A stretch of DNA of 62,874 nt from Bacteroidota bacterium (GCA_016193485.1 JACPRZ010000035.1:1-62874), one strand, 5' to 3'; counted from the stretch's first letter, positions 1 through 9,583 are shown. The notes: generated by a model not told the origin, from the letters alone. Made by a program: numbers and translations.

Positions 1-2807
1 ACACTCCGATGTTCCTTCACAAAATCTTTTAACTGGCCATACAAAAAAGGGTCAGCAGTTTGGTATCCATAAACATCGTCTGTGTGTTGGATAATCCCCC
101 CTTCGGGGGGTTGGGGGGGCTGTGCTATCCAGTAAAAATCCCCGCTTACGATATCCCTCGGACGGTAAAAAATAAATGAATCCGGAAAATGTTTCTTGAA
201 CATCTGTATTGACGGCAGCATGGCGTCCTGTATTTTCTCGGCATATTCAATGCTGCTCATTATATCGTTATTTTTTTGCGCCAGTTCTTTAGTCCGTTCT
301 TCAACCTTTTCTTCAAGAGCCCTTTTTTCTTTTTCAATGGAATAAGTGCGGAAACGGGTAAAACCGTATACAAGGAACAACAACGCAATTACGGCAACCG
401 AATAAAACCACTTTGTTTCCCAAAAGGGCGGTTTGATATGGATATGAATTCTTGCTCCCTCTTCATTCCATACACCGTCATTGTTGGAAGCCCTTACCCT
501 GAAAATATAATCCCCCCCCCTGATATTGGTAAATCCGGCATATCTCATGGCGGATGCAGGAGTCCAATCCTCGTCAAATCCTTCAAGTTTATAGGAATAT
601 TGGTTTTTGTGGGGAAAAATATAATTCAGGGCTACAAATTCAAAGGAGAAAAATTTATCACGGTAGGAAAGTTCAACATATTTCAGACAGTCGGTGGAAC
701 GGTCTGTTTTTTCCTCCTTTCCGAACTTTTTAAATGAGGTGATGAAAACCGGAGGAACGAAAGGATTATCCCTGATTGCCTTCGGGTCATACATGTTGAA
801 TCCGTTGATCCCCCCGAAATAAATCATCCCTTTTTTTCCCCTGAAAAAAGCGCCCTGGTTAAATTCGTTATGCTGTAAACCGTCATCCGTGTCAAAATTT
901 TTAAACATGACGGAATTTTTTTCCCGGTCAATAAATATCATTTTCGATATGCCATGGTTTGTGCTCATCCATAAATTACCTTCTTCATCGCCCAGGATAC
1001 CGTAAATATAATCACCCGGAAGACCATCTTTCTCATAGTAAAAGTTGAAATTTTTTGTAATCGGGTCAAAACGGGTCAGTCCCGCTGAAGTGCCGAACCA
1101 GAAAATACCGCCTTCATCTTCATGAATACAGTTGACTGTATTGGACACCGGTTCCTGAACCGATGAACCTTTGAAAATGTGGGTAAAGGTCCCCATCTGT
1201 TTATTGTATATATAGAAACCGTCATTTTCAGTACCCACCCATATTTTCCCTTTCGTATCTTCAAAAAGACAATAAATGTTTTTACTTGATAAACCCCTGG
1301 TACCGTCAAAAAAAGAAAAACTGTTTTTTTTCCTGTCATAGGAATTTAAACCGTCACCGTAGGTGCCAATCCATATTAATCCTTCCCTGTCTTCAAGGAG
1401 ATCAGTGACGGTACCGCCCGAAATTGAATTTTGTCTTCCGGGTGTAAAAAAACGGATCTCACTGGTTTTTTTGTCAAAAGAACTCATGCCGCCTCCATAG
1501 GTTCCTACCCAAATAGTAGTGTCACGTGATTGAAGAAGTGAAAGGACGGCATTATTGTGGGCTTTTGAAGACAAAGTGTCAAATTGCCTGAATTGACCGG
1601 TAACCGGGGTAAATATTGATAATCCCTCGGATGTACCAATCCAGAGTTCAGTATCCCCGCTTTCCAACAGCGCAAAGACGGTATTGCCCGACAATCCCGA
1701 AGCATTATTATCGACTTTACGGATATGCCTGAACTTTGATGTTACGGTGTGGTAAAGGTCAACGCCTGCATGGTTGGTGCCGATCCATACCGAAGATACC
1801 TTGTCTTCATAAATCACCCTGATATAATTATCCCCTAAACTATACAGGTCTTCCTCACCGGAAAGCGAATAAGTGAATTTCCCGGTTACCGGATCCCAAA
1901 TATTGATTCCTCCACCGAAAGTGCCTATCCAAACTTCTCCGTTTGACACTTGCTTTACGGATAATACTTTATTGTTGTTTATCGTTTTTCCAAGTAGTCC
2001 GGATTTGGAATGGAAATAATTCCAGCGGCCTGTGCCCTGATTAACCATACAGATTCCACCCTCGGTACCAATCCACAGGTTGTTCTCCTTGTCCTCGGTA
2101 ATACAACGGATGTTTAATATTCCGGGGGGTAAAATTTTACCTGTGGCTGCGGGATCTGAAAAAGAAGAGAACAAACCATTACGTCTGTTAAAAATAAAAA
2201 TTCCGCTGCCGTTGGTGCCAATATAGAAATTACCGGAACTTGCTGATAGCAGAGTTGAAATAAAACTGCTTTTAAGCGATAATGAATCGTTACCCGCAGA
2301 GTACCGGGTAAAATGAACGGACCGGCCATCAGCGGACTTCATTGCATTTAACCCGTTATCCGTGCCGATCCAGAGTTTTTTTTCCCTGTCTTCGGCAATA
2401 GTTCTTATGCGGTTATCGCTGATGGAACCCGGATCGTTTTCAGAATAGGAAAACCGGGTAAAATCCCCTTTATTTTTCCTGAACAGGTTCAATCCCCCCC
2501 CATTGGTGCCGATCCAGATATTGCCCCCTGAGTCCTCATACAATGCAGTGATATAATTTCCCGAGATGGATGTGGAATCATACGGGTTGTTTAAAAAAAT
2601 AAGGAATTCATAACCGTTATACCTGTTCAAACCTTCCTGTGTTCCGATCCAGATAAAACCCGACTTATCCTGTAAAATGCAATTAACGGTACTTTGTGAT
2701 AGTCCTTCTTTGTTGGTAAGGTGATGGAATTTTAAACTCTGGGAATTAACCGGAAATTTGAGTCCTGGTAACAGGAGAAATAAAATAAACGAAATCAGTT
2801 TTATCAT
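1..2807 (-). CDS. Beta-propeller sensor with Y_Y_Y and SpoIIE-type phosphatase domains (3' end outside window)
   Basis: The minus frame is open from the ATG at 2807 to the window edge, 935 codons without a stop. A short signal peptide (MIKLISFILFLLLPG) is followed by about a dozen two-component-regulator propeller repeats, recognisable by recurring WIGTxxGLN units preceded by EDxxGxI. A Y_Y_Y domain follows (YKLEGFDEDW...YIFRVRASN), then one membrane helix (WFYSVAVIALLFLVYGF), a charged coiled coil (EKRALEEKVEERTKELAQK), and the beginning of a PP2C/SpoIIE (RsbU-like) phosphatase with the characteristic FYRPRDIVSGDFYW stretch. It is therefore probably a periplasmic sensor driving a cytoplasmic serine phosphatase rather than a classic histidine kinase, though the C-terminus is not visible. 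The SpoIIE domain is interrupted, in frame, by a palindromic repeat. The ligand cannot be told. Confidence 0.9.
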   Translation of the reverse strand, partial: MIKLISFILFLLLPGLKFPVNSQSLKFHHLTNKEGLSQSTVNCILQDKSGFIWIGTQEGLNRYNGYEFLIFLNNPYDSTSISGNYITALYEDSGGNIWIGTNGGGLNLFRKNKGDFTRFSYSENDPGSISDNRIRTIAEDREKKLWIGTDNGLNAMKSADGRSVHFTRYSAGNDSLSLKSSFISTLLSASSGNFYIGTNGSGIFIFNRRNGLFSSFSDPAATGKILPPGILNIRCITEDKENNLWIGTEGGICMVNQGTGRWNYFHSKSGLLGKTINNNKVLSVKQVSNGEVWIGTFGGGINIWDPVTGKFTYSLSGEEDLYSLGDNYIRVIYEDKVSSVWIGTNHAGVDLYHTVTSKFRHIRKVDNNASGLSGNTVFALLESGDTELWIGTSEGLSIFTPVTGQFRQFDTLSSKAHNNAVLSLLQSRDTTIWVGTYGGGMSSFDKKTSEIRFFTPGRQNSISGGTVTDLLEDREGLIWIGTYGDGLNSYDRKKNSFSFFDGTRGLSSKNIYCLFEDTKGKIWVGTENDGFYIYNKQMGTFTHIFKGSSVQEPVSNTVNCIHEDEGGIFWFGTSAGLTRFDPITKNFNFYYEKDGLPGDYIYGILGDEEGNLWMSTNHGISKMIFIDREKNSVMFKNFDTDDGLQHNEFNQGAFFRGKKGMIYFGGINGFNMYDPKAIRDNPFVPPVFITSFKKFGKEEKTDRSTDCLKYVELSYRDKFFSFEFVALNYIFPHKNQYSYKLEGFDEDWTPASAMRYAGFTNIRGGDYIFRVRASNNDGVWNEEGARIHIHIKPPFWETKWFYSVAVIALLFLVYGFTRFRTYSIEKEKRALEEKVEERTKELAQKNNDIMSSIEYAEKIQDAMLPSIQMFKKHFPDSFIFYRPRDIVSGDFYWIAQPPQPPEGGIIQHTDDVYGYQTADPFLYGQLKDFVKEHRS
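95..120. repeat. C6-ttc-G6 palindromic repeat inside a coding region
   Basis: Six C, TTC, six G, TT, seven G. It encodes the in-frame stretch QPPQPPEGG inside the SpoIIE-type domain, just after FYWIA. A shorter relative (five C, TTCA, five G, TCA, five G) sits at 26576-26599 inside an adhesin repeat, and another C-run/G-run palindrome lies between genes near 42681. Reading it as a dispersed element is inference from this similarity. Confidence 0.6.
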
Positions 2808-2821
2808 AAATTACCAAAATG

Positions 2822-2829
2822 CAAAAATA
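2822..2829 (-). promoter_or_regulatory. Bacteroidota -7 element TATTTTTG
   Basis: TATTTTTG fits the TAnnTTTG consensus and lies 14 bases upstream of the ATG at 2807. No TTG is found at the usual 19-21 base distance, so this is half a promoter at best. The rest of the 288 bases up to the next gene shows nothing I can name. Confidence 0.4.
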
Positions 2830-3095
2830 AACCATTATTCCGGGGTACGACAGGGTCACACACATTAAAATTCCAATCGGGTTATTAACCGGTGGCGGTT
2901 TGTAAAATATTGATACTGCGGGTAAAAAGAATATAACAAGTCATTCAGTTGAGGTGTATCTATAGGATGGCGCTGTTTTTAATGCGTGACGTCCTGTATC
3001 CCTATCCCGCAACAATTTTTCTCTTGCTATCTTTACAGTTTTTATTACAATAAAAACCGGGTTCCCCGGTTTATCATTATTACCCCGACAATCCC

Positions 3096-3875
3096 ATGCA
3101 CAGGTTTTTCAGTTTTTTATTCAGTTGGACTTTTGTAATTAACCTGATACTTGCAATGGGTGCGACAGGAGGATTGACCTATTATATCTTCAGCCGCCTT
3201 AATACCTATACCCTTCATGGAGAGACCGTGACCGTACCCGACCTGAAAGGAATGAGTATCGCAGAAATTGAAGAGTTTCTTTCCGGGAAACCTTTCAAAT
3301 TCGAAATTGCCGATTCCGTGTACAATAAAAGGGAAAAAAAAGGCGTTGTTATGGAACAAAACCCGAAAACCGGAGCAAAGGTAAAACAGGGCAGGAATAT
3401 TTACCTCATCATTAATTCAACGCAGGCGCGCAAAGTAAAAATGCCGAACCTGGTGGATCTTTCCCTGCGGCAGGCGATAAGCATTTTACAGGCAAACGGC
3501 CTGCTTATCGGTTTACTGGAATATGAACCCAATATTGCCAAAAATGCGGTAATAAGGCAAAAAATGGATTCAAAAGAAATACAACCGGGTGAATCAATTG
3601 CCGAGGGGAGTGTGATTGACCTGGTGCTCGGAAGCGGGTTAAGCGATGAAATGGTGGCTCTGCCATCGCTTGTCGGGCTGAAATGGCAGGAAGCCATGGA
3701 AATGCTGAAAAAAAGTTCCCTCAATGAAGGAGTCGTTAATTTTGATGAAACGGTAAAAACAGGTGCCGATTCCCTTGTTGCTGTTGTTGTGCGCCAGAAT
3801 CCTCCTCATTCCGCCAACAGAGTGGTACCTATGGGAGAATTAATTGATATGTGGTTATCAAAACCGAATCCATGA
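3096..3875 (+). CDS. Membrane-anchored PASTA-domain protein
   Basis: The 259-residue protein has a short cytoplasmic N-terminus, one membrane helix (about residues 12-32) and three consecutive PASTA domains (about 43-110, 113-180 and 186-256). Each begins with the typical V/MPxLxGxS/L pattern (VPDLKGMS, MPNLVDLS, LPSLVGLK) and has the VxxQxP signature (VMEQNP, VIRQKM, VVRQNP). PASTA domains bind peptidoglycan stem peptides or beta-lactams in other bacteria. There is no kinase or transpeptidase domain, so here they sit alone in the periplasm. A stand-alone PASTA protein just upstream of rluD is, from memory, a common Bacteroidota arrangement. The stop codon overlaps the next ATG as ATGA, which implies translational coupling. 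Confidence 0.9.
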   Translation: MHRFFSFLFSWTFVINLILAMGATGGLTYYIFSRLNTYTLHGETVTVPDLKGMSIAEIEEFLSGKPFKFEIADSVYNKREKKGVVMEQNPKTGAKVKQGRNIYLIINSTQARKVKMPNLVDLSLRQAISILQANGLLIGLLEYEPNIAKNAVIRQKMDSKEIQPGESIAEGSVIDLVLGSGLSDEMVALPSLVGLKWQEAMEMLKKSSLNEGVVNFDETVKTGADSLVAVVVRQNPPHSANRVVPMGELIDMWLSKPNP

Positions 3876-6163
3876 AAATTTACGCCACAAAAACACAAAA
3901 ACACCAAATCCCACAAAAATTATTTTGCAGTTTTTGTGTTTTAACGTTTTGGTGGCAATTTTTTAAAACATTTTTGATTATTCCGGCTCTTAGCCAGGAA
4001 ATAAAACCACCTTCTTATGGCGAAAATTTATTTCCCCTCTCTGACCGGCCGGTTGCCCATGCTCCGGGACTCTCTTCAGTAAAAAGTTCCCACCGCTATT
4101 ACTTTCTTCTCGACACAATTTCTTTACCCCTGACGGATGATTTCTCAGCGGATTTTTTTAAATCTCATAATCCTGACGATTATCCGTCTGCTTCTGCATT
4201 TGACTCTGCGGCATACGGGTTCCTTGTGAATTCCCAATATTTCAGTGCAATTATTTATTCAATCGATACGACTTACCAATATTTTTTTGATGCCGGTGGG
4301 ATACTGGTTGATTCAATCACGCTTTTACCGACACCCGTTGTATTTTATTCCGATTCCCTCAATCCTTTTACACCTATAGATACCGGCTATTACTGGCCTC
4401 CATTTAATATTTTCGATACCGCGGGCTTCATACCTGATACGGTATTTATTGTGTCTCCTGAAACCCTGTTCAATTCAACAGATACGATACGGGTAATTCC
4501 CGATTACGGATTTTCGATCTGGTCGGATAATTATGCCTACCGAAATAATACCATTGCCGATAACCCACCGACCATCGGTGTAGCAACTTTGGACGGTCTT
4601 GATGAATACGGGCACGCGTATGATTACGATAATCCCGGTGCATGGGGACCGGCTGATTATCTCACTTCAAAACCGATAGACCTGGAGTACATACCGGGCG
4701 ATTCATTGTATTTCAGTTTTTATTATCAGCCGCAAGGAATCGGTAACGATCCGCAGCCGGAGGACTCTCTCCGACTGGAATTTTATTCACCGGTAAATAA
4801 ATTGTGGTACAGGATTTGGGAAGTGCCGGGATCAGAAAAAATGGTTTTCAAACGCTTAATGATACCGGTTACCGATACGAAATACCTCGCAACGGGGTTC
4901 CGGTTCCGGTTTATCAATAACGCCACGCTGTCAGGTGACTTTGACCACTGGCATATTGATTATATCAGATTAGCGGCAAACCGGTTTTTGGGCGATACGC
5001 TTCCCCATGATGTTGCCATCACCATTGCCTATCCCTCCCTGATTAAGGATTACTCATCCATGCCCTGGTCGCATTTTATAGCAGACAGTTCAAATATGAT
5101 GATAGATAGTATCAATTTTTTTGTCCGGAATCTGGATACCATTCCCCGGAACCTTGATGATTTTACCATTTTGATAAAAAATCAGTCCGACAGCATTTAT
5201 TCTTTTATCAGTGGCAATTATAATATTGATCCCCTGAGTGATATTATTGACACTTTTCCCATATCGTACACATGTTATTACAATGATGATGACAGTGCGG
5301 TTTTCTATGTGACAAAATTAGTTAACACTTCTCTTTTTGCCGATGAAAACAGGTGGAACGATACGGTGAGGTTTGTTCAGAAATTTTTAAACTATTATTC
5401 CTATGATGACGGAACGGCTGAAGCCGCATACGGTCTGTTTAATTATTATGGAGCCGAACTGGCACTTCGCTTCACTTCCCCGGTTGCCGATACTCTCAGG
5501 GGGATAAGTTTTTCATTCGTCCAGGCATTAAAAGATGTTTCCAACCTCAAATTCCAACTCTCGGTGTGGACAGGTACAACCATGCCGGAATCACTGATAT
5601 TCAGAAATACCAGTTATGACAAACCATCATTTCCTGACGGGGTGAATGCTTTTTATACCTACCTGATAGATTCGCCTGTTACGGTCAGCGGAACTTTTTT
5701 CATCGGGTTTGAACAACTCACTGACCAGGTAATTACCCTTGGATATGATTTGAATCTCAATTCAAATGACAAATCATTCTATAACCTCGGTACGGGTTGG
5801 AACAATTCACAATTGAACGGAACCCTGCTGATGAGGCCGGTTTTCGGAAGAACAGTTACAGAAGGCCCTGCAACGGTGGGAGACCTTACGACCGGTTTTG
5901 GTATCTCGGTTTATCCGAATCCAAATTCAGGCAGGTTCACGGTATCAATCCTCAGGAAGGTATCCGGGGGGGATAGTTCATGCGATCCGGCAGATCTTTT
6001 TGATGTAAGGATAACGAACCTTCCGGGACAAGTAGTTTATGATGGCCGCGTACCGTGCGGTGTTACAGAAATTAATACAGGTGGCCTGCAACCCGGATTC
6101 TACATAGTTCATATCTGCACCGGTGGGAAAAGGATTAAATCATCTTCCATGATCCTGCAGTGA
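3872..6163 (+). CDS. T9SS type A sorting-domain secreted protein
   Basis: This is a 763-residue secreted protein of unknown function. I chose the ATG that overlaps the preceding stop (ATGA) rather than a GTG 21 bases upstream. The body is beta-rich, full of Asp, Ser and aromatic residues (YYWPPFNIFDTAGF, WHIDYIRLAANRF), and recalls lectin or jelly-roll modules of Bacteroidota surface proteins, but I recognise no enzyme motif. The C-terminus is a classic type A sorting domain: ISVYPNPNSGRFTV, then LPGQVVYDG, then LQPGFYIVHI, ending KSSSMILQ. The signal peptide (to about ALSQ|E) is encoded largely by a palindromic repeat, see 3884-3956. It sits between the PASTA gene and rluD with overlapping ends, probably one transcript. 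Confidence 0.85.
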   Translation: MKIYATKTQKHQIPQKLFCSFCVLTFWWQFFKTFLIIPALSQEIKPPSYGENLFPLSDRPVAHAPGLSSVKSSHRYYFLLDTISLPLTDDFSADFFKSHNPDDYPSASAFDSAAYGFLVNSQYFSAIIYSIDTTYQYFFDAGGILVDSITLLPTPVVFYSDSLNPFTPIDTGYYWPPFNIFDTAGFIPDTVFIVSPETLFNSTDTIRVIPDYGFSIWSDNYAYRNNTIADNPPTIGVATLDGLDEYGHAYDYDNPGAWGPADYLTSKPIDLEYIPGDSLYFSFYYQPQGIGNDPQPEDSLRLEFYSPVNKLWYRIWEVPGSEKMVFKRLMIPVTDTKYLATGFRFRFINNATLSGDFDHWHIDYIRLAANRFLGDTLPHDVAITIAYPSLIKDYSSMPWSHFIADSSNMMIDSINFFVRNLDTIPRNLDDFTILIKNQSDSIYSFISGNYNIDPLSDIIDTFPISYTCYYNDDDSAVFYVTKLVNTSLFADENRWNDTVRFVQKFLNYYSYDDGTAEAAYGLFNYYGAELALRFTSPVADTLRGISFSFVQALKDVSNLKFQLSVWTGTTMPESLIFRNTSYDKPSFPDGVNAFYTYLIDSPVTVSGTFFIGFEQLTDQVITLGYDLNLNSNDKSFYNLGTGWNNSQLNGTLLMRPVFGRTVTEGPATVGDLTTGFGISVYPNPNSGRFTVSILRKVSGGDSSCDPADLFDVRITNLPGQVVYDGRVPCGVTEINTGGLQPGFYIVHICTGGKRIKSSSMILQ
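3884..3956. repeat. Imperfect inverted repeat forming the 5' end of a CDS
   Basis: The arm at 3884-3908 (GCCACAAAAACACAAAAACA...) pairs imperfectly with 3931-3956 (ending GTTTTGGTGGC) around a loop of about 22 bases. A related GCCACTAAAACACAAAAAA/TTTTGTG structure lies between genes at 56860-56899. In this copy the element is translated and supplies residues 5-28 of the secreted protein. Confidence 0.6.
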
Positions 6164-6183
6164 TTTACCGGGACAAACCGTAT

Positions 6184-7227
6184 ATGACCGAGGACGTACT
6201 ATACGAACATCACCGCCTCAGGGTTGACAGGGGGCAGAATTCCGTTCGCATTGATAAATACCTTGCCGGTCATCTTGCCAACATATCGCGCAGCAGGATT
6301 CAGAATGCTTCAAAGGCGGGTAATGTGCTGGTGAATGAAAAGCAGGTCAGGCCTAACTACCGGGTAAAACCTGCCGATGTTATTTCCATCGTTCTTCCAT
6401 TCCCCCCCCGTGATACGGATATTATTCCTGAAAATATTCCACTGGAAATTGTTTATGAGGATCAATGGATCATGCTTATTAACAAAAAACCCGGAATGGT
6501 TGTCCACCCGGCAAAGGGTAATGTTACCGGTACGTTGATGAATGCACTTTATGGTTATTTCGGCCTTTCCAAGTGTACAATTCCGTTAGAAGGGCCGGAC
6601 GGGATGAGCAGGAAACCTTATCCCTTTCTGGTACACCGGTTGGATAAAAATACTTCCGGATTGATTGTGGTTGCCAAAGATGTGATTTCGCAGGCAAAAA
6701 TCGCAAAGCAGTTTTTTGACCGGACTGTACGGAAAAAATACCTTGCATTAGTGTGGGGTGATGTGAAAAAAAACGAAGGATTGATTTCCGGGAATATAGG
6801 ACGAAGCAGGAAAAACCGGAAAGTGATGGATGTTTTCGGGGATGAATCAACCGGAAAACCTGCTGAAACCTATTATCGTGTGCTGGATCGTTATAAAAAT
6901 GTCACTCTTCTTGAATGTGCACCGAAAACCGGGCGAACCCACCAGATCCGGATTCACTGCAAACATATCGGCCATCCCTTGTTCGGTGACAAGGAATACG
7001 GAGGCGACAAAGTTCATTCCGGTGATACTTCAGCAAAGTTCAGGCAATTCATAACCGGCTGCCTGGAAATGTTTACACGACAGGCGCTTCATGCCGCTTC
7101 GCTGGGATTTGTTCATCCTGAAACCGGAAAAGAAGTGCACTTTACTTCTCCGCTCCCGGGAGATTTTGATACAATAGTGCGGAAAATGAAGGAATGGTCA
7201 GAAAGGATAACCAATCGCAAGGTTTAG
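6184..7227 (+). CDS. rluD: RluD-family 23S rRNA pseudouridine synthase
   Basis: An N-terminal S4 RNA-binding domain (about residues 15-75, RIDKYLAGHL...SRIQNASKAGNV) precedes the pseudouridine synthase domain. The catalytic motif HRLDKNTSGL is intact, as are KPGMVVHP and the GRTHQIRIHCKHIGHP motif. RluD-type enzymes modify uridines of 23S rRNA helix 69; I assign that by family. I used the ATG (MTEDVLYEH) rather than the GTG at 6160, because family members usually start close to this point; the GTG form would overlap the previous stop. The 3' end overlaps the convergent tamL gene by 30 bases. Confidence 0.93.
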   Translation: MTEDVLYEHHRLRVDRGQNSVRIDKYLAGHLANISRSRIQNASKAGNVLVNEKQVRPNYRVKPADVISIVLPFPPRDTDIIPENIPLEIVYEDQWIMLINKKPGMVVHPAKGNVTGTLMNALYGYFGLSKCTIPLEGPDGMSRKPYPFLVHRLDKNTSGLIVVAKDVISQAKIAKQFFDRTVRKKYLALVWGDVKKNEGLISGNIGRSRKNRKVMDVFGDESTGKPAETYYRVLDRYKNVTLLECAPKTGRTHQIRIHCKHIGHPLFGDKEYGGDKVHSGDTSAKFRQFITGCLEMFTRQALHAASLGFVHPETGKEVHFTSPLPGDFDTIVRKMKEWSERITNRKV

Positions 7228-9573
7228 AGTAGGACTTGTTTTGTAAGGGTCTTTACGCAATTTATTATATTCTTCCTTTGGTTCGAAAATCCACCGTTCA
7301 CCCGGAGGCGCCTCGGGAATTTTCAGTTTGTAGGCGAGGTCAATTCTGAGGATAAAAAATCCAGGGTCTAACCTTAAACCGATACCGGAGCCCACTGCCC
7401 ATTCACCAATAAACCGCTTAGCATCAAAATGAGCATTATCGCGGGAAGTATCTTTTACCATGAGCCAAATATTCCCTGCATCTACGAAAAATGCCACTTT
7501 GAACATTTTGTATATATCTGCCCGGTATTCAAAATTGCCTGTCATCTTTATGTCACCGATCCTGTCAATCTCTAACGTGTCGAAGTAGGAACCGGGTCCG
7601 AGTGAGCGCGAATACCATGCGCGGATATCATTAGTCCCCCCCCCGAAAAAACTTTTTTCAAAAGGCATTGCGGCAAATCCGGTTTTTTTATCACGTAAAT
7701 TTCCATACGGAATACCGGCACCTGCATATATCCGGGTGGCAATAATATTATGGCGGTTTAAGGGCATGTAAAACCGGTAATCTGCCTCCGACCTTACATA
7801 TTGCGCAAATTTTATGTTGAAAACAGGATAACTTCCGCTCTGCGCATCCGGTTCTGTACTCAGAGAACTGAAAAGCCGCAGCAGGTTTCCCGCAAGTTCG
7901 AAATTGCATTTAAAATAAACAAAAGGACGGAGTTTTTTTATGTCGGTAAATGTATACATGTACAGTGAAGAGGAAATAAGATGATCGGAATAACTGTTGC
8001 GGATATAAGCATTTGTAATTGTATTGAGTTTTTTAAGAAATGAGGAATCCGGATCAATCCCTATCACATTGATGTTTACGGGCTGCAGCAAATGACGTTC
8101 CGATATTGACTTTCTAACTATAAAGGAGGACCACTCATAACCCATTGACCCGCGTACCATGGAACGTGTGAAATCGGGACGCGACAGAAAATTGTAGGCA
8201 GCGGAAAAAACAGTACGGGTGTTTAGCGGCATTTTCTTCCGGAATACCGGTGAGAGGAAGCCCGGGAAAAAAATGCCGGTTTCAGGACCGACCTCAAGAG
8301 TATTGAAAAAGGGTATGGGTTCAACAATGGCGGCTTCATTGCCCTCATCCTCATTAATGGTTTTCTGGGTTTCCATCGCTGCCATAATTTTGAATTCAAA
8401 CAGTTCGGCTCCCCTGAAAAGGTTATTGTTCCGGTAAACCAGGTTACCTGCCATTCCGTAGTTCTGCGATGAATTTGTCCCTTCAGTTTCAAATGCGAAT
8501 GATTGGCGGGCATGCGGTGAAAGTTGCACAATGCAATCCAGTTTACCAATGTCTGCAGTATCGGGCTCGCGCTTCCGGTATTGGATATTGATGAATTTAA
8601 AAACTTTCAGACCCGACAAATATTTATATGTATCTTCCGATTTTTCCAGGGAATAAGTATCGCCTTTTTTTACCGGAATTTTGGACAGGACGGATTCTGT
8701 TTTAAAAATAAATTTACCTGATCCCAATAACCGGTACATACCAAATGCCAATGTATCACGCGGGATAATACCGGTTTTCACGGGATTAAAATCATGGTGT
8801 ACGTATATTTCCTCTATGGAATACTTTTTATGACTTTCTGCCTTTGAGGCATCAGATCGGCTGATGCCATCAGGCCCGGTAATTTCGATTTCAAGATTTA
8901 TTTTTCCCGGTTCGTTTAAGCTGTCAGCAATGAACCGGACCGATTCCCTGCTGAAAGAATAATAACCGCTGTTTTTAAGTTTCCGGGTAATGGCTTCCCG
9001 TTCCTGTTGGAACAGATCCTCATCCCATGGCATGCCGTTCCGGACAAGACCGGAGGCACTTTCATGTCCAAGCACCTGAAGAATAGCAGGGTTGACGATA
9101 GTGTATTTTACATTGCCGACATAATAAGGATTTCCGGGAATAATGGAATAAACCGCTATACCTTTTTTCTTTTTGAAAATAATAGAATCTTTTACCCCGG
9201 CATGAAAAAATCCTTTGGATTGAAGGAAGCGCTTAATCTGCCGAACCGATTCTTTTGTCGACCGTTCATCTATTATTACAGGGGGTTCGCCAACTATTTT
9301 TTTTATTTCTTCGGTAACCTTTCCACGTGTGGATATATTATAAATCCATAAATGAAAACGGAATAAACCGAATAATTTCCGGTTAGGTTTTTGCCGGATA
9401 TATTCAGCAATTACATCATTACCGGGAAGGATTCCGGTATCTCCCTTTTTTTCAATCCTGATGCGGTTTTTTATGAGCAGGTGTTCGGTATCTTTGAGGT
9501 AACGGGTGGTATTACAACCGGTAAGGATAATAAGGGCAATTAGGATACTCCGTATTTTTTGTGATTTACGCAT
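7198..9573 (-). CDS. tamL: TamL-like outer-membrane assembly lipoprotein (BamA/TamA superfamily)
   Basis: The 791-residue protein begins with a lipoprotein signal (ALIILTGC, Cys20). POTRA-like repeats fill roughly residues 30-350 (for example GNPYYVGNVKYTIV and KKGDTYSLEKSEDTYKYLSGLKVFKFINIQY). The C-terminal half is a 16-stranded BamA/TamA barrel with the family motif FFGGGTNDIRAW and a terminal aromatic (AIGYPF). A lipidated TamA homologue is the Bacteroidota variant called TamL, thought to work with TamB in outer-membrane assembly or lipid transport; no tamB is visible here. It is divergent from an rRNA methyltransferase gene, an arrangement I recall as common in the phylum. An alternative is a divergent BamA paralogue. 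Confidence 0.88.
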   Translation of the reverse strand: MRKSQKIRSILIALIILTGCNTTRYLKDTEHLLIKNRIRIEKKGDTGILPGNDVIAEYIRQKPNRKLFGLFRFHLWIYNISTRGKVTEEIKKIVGEPPVIIDERSTKESVRQIKRFLQSKGFFHAGVKDSIIFKKKKGIAVYSIIPGNPYYVGNVKYTIVNPAILQVLGHESASGLVRNGMPWDEDLFQQEREAITRKLKNSGYYSFSRESVRFIADSLNEPGKINLEIEITGPDGISRSDASKAESHKKYSIEEIYVHHDFNPVKTGIIPRDTLAFGMYRLLGSGKFIFKTESVLSKIPVKKGDTYSLEKSEDTYKYLSGLKVFKFINIQYRKREPDTADIGKLDCIVQLSPHARQSFAFETEGTNSSQNYGMAGNLVYRNNNLFRGAELFEFKIMAAMETQKTINEDEGNEAAIVEPIPFFNTLEVGPETGIFFPGFLSPVFRKKMPLNTRTVFSAAYNFLSRPDFTRSMVRGSMGYEWSSFIVRKSISERHLLQPVNINVIGIDPDSSFLKKLNTITNAYIRNSYSDHLISSSLYMYTFTDIKKLRPFVYFKCNFELAGNLLRLFSSLSTEPDAQSGSYPVFNIKFAQYVRSEADYRFYMPLNRHNIIATRIYAGAGIPYGNLRDKKTGFAAMPFEKSFFGGGTNDIRAWYSRSLGPGSYFDTLEIDRIGDIKMTGNFEYRADIYKMFKVAFFVDAGNIWLMVKDTSRDNAHFDAKRFIGEWAVGSGIGLRLDPGFFILRIDLAYKLKIPEAPPGERWIFEPKEEYNKLRKDPYKTSPTLNLAIGYPF

Positions 9574-9583
9574 ACTCTTTTGA

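Noticed and set aside
276..737. A 153-residue plus-strand frame near the left edge
   Set aside because: It is antisense to the propeller/Y_Y_Y sensor frame, which has clear domain motifs; the plus frame is Phe/Lys-rich and unlike a protein.
6160..6183. GTG start of rluD overlapping the previous stop
   Set aside because: Possible, but the eight extra residues do not match the family start, and an ATG follows at 6184.
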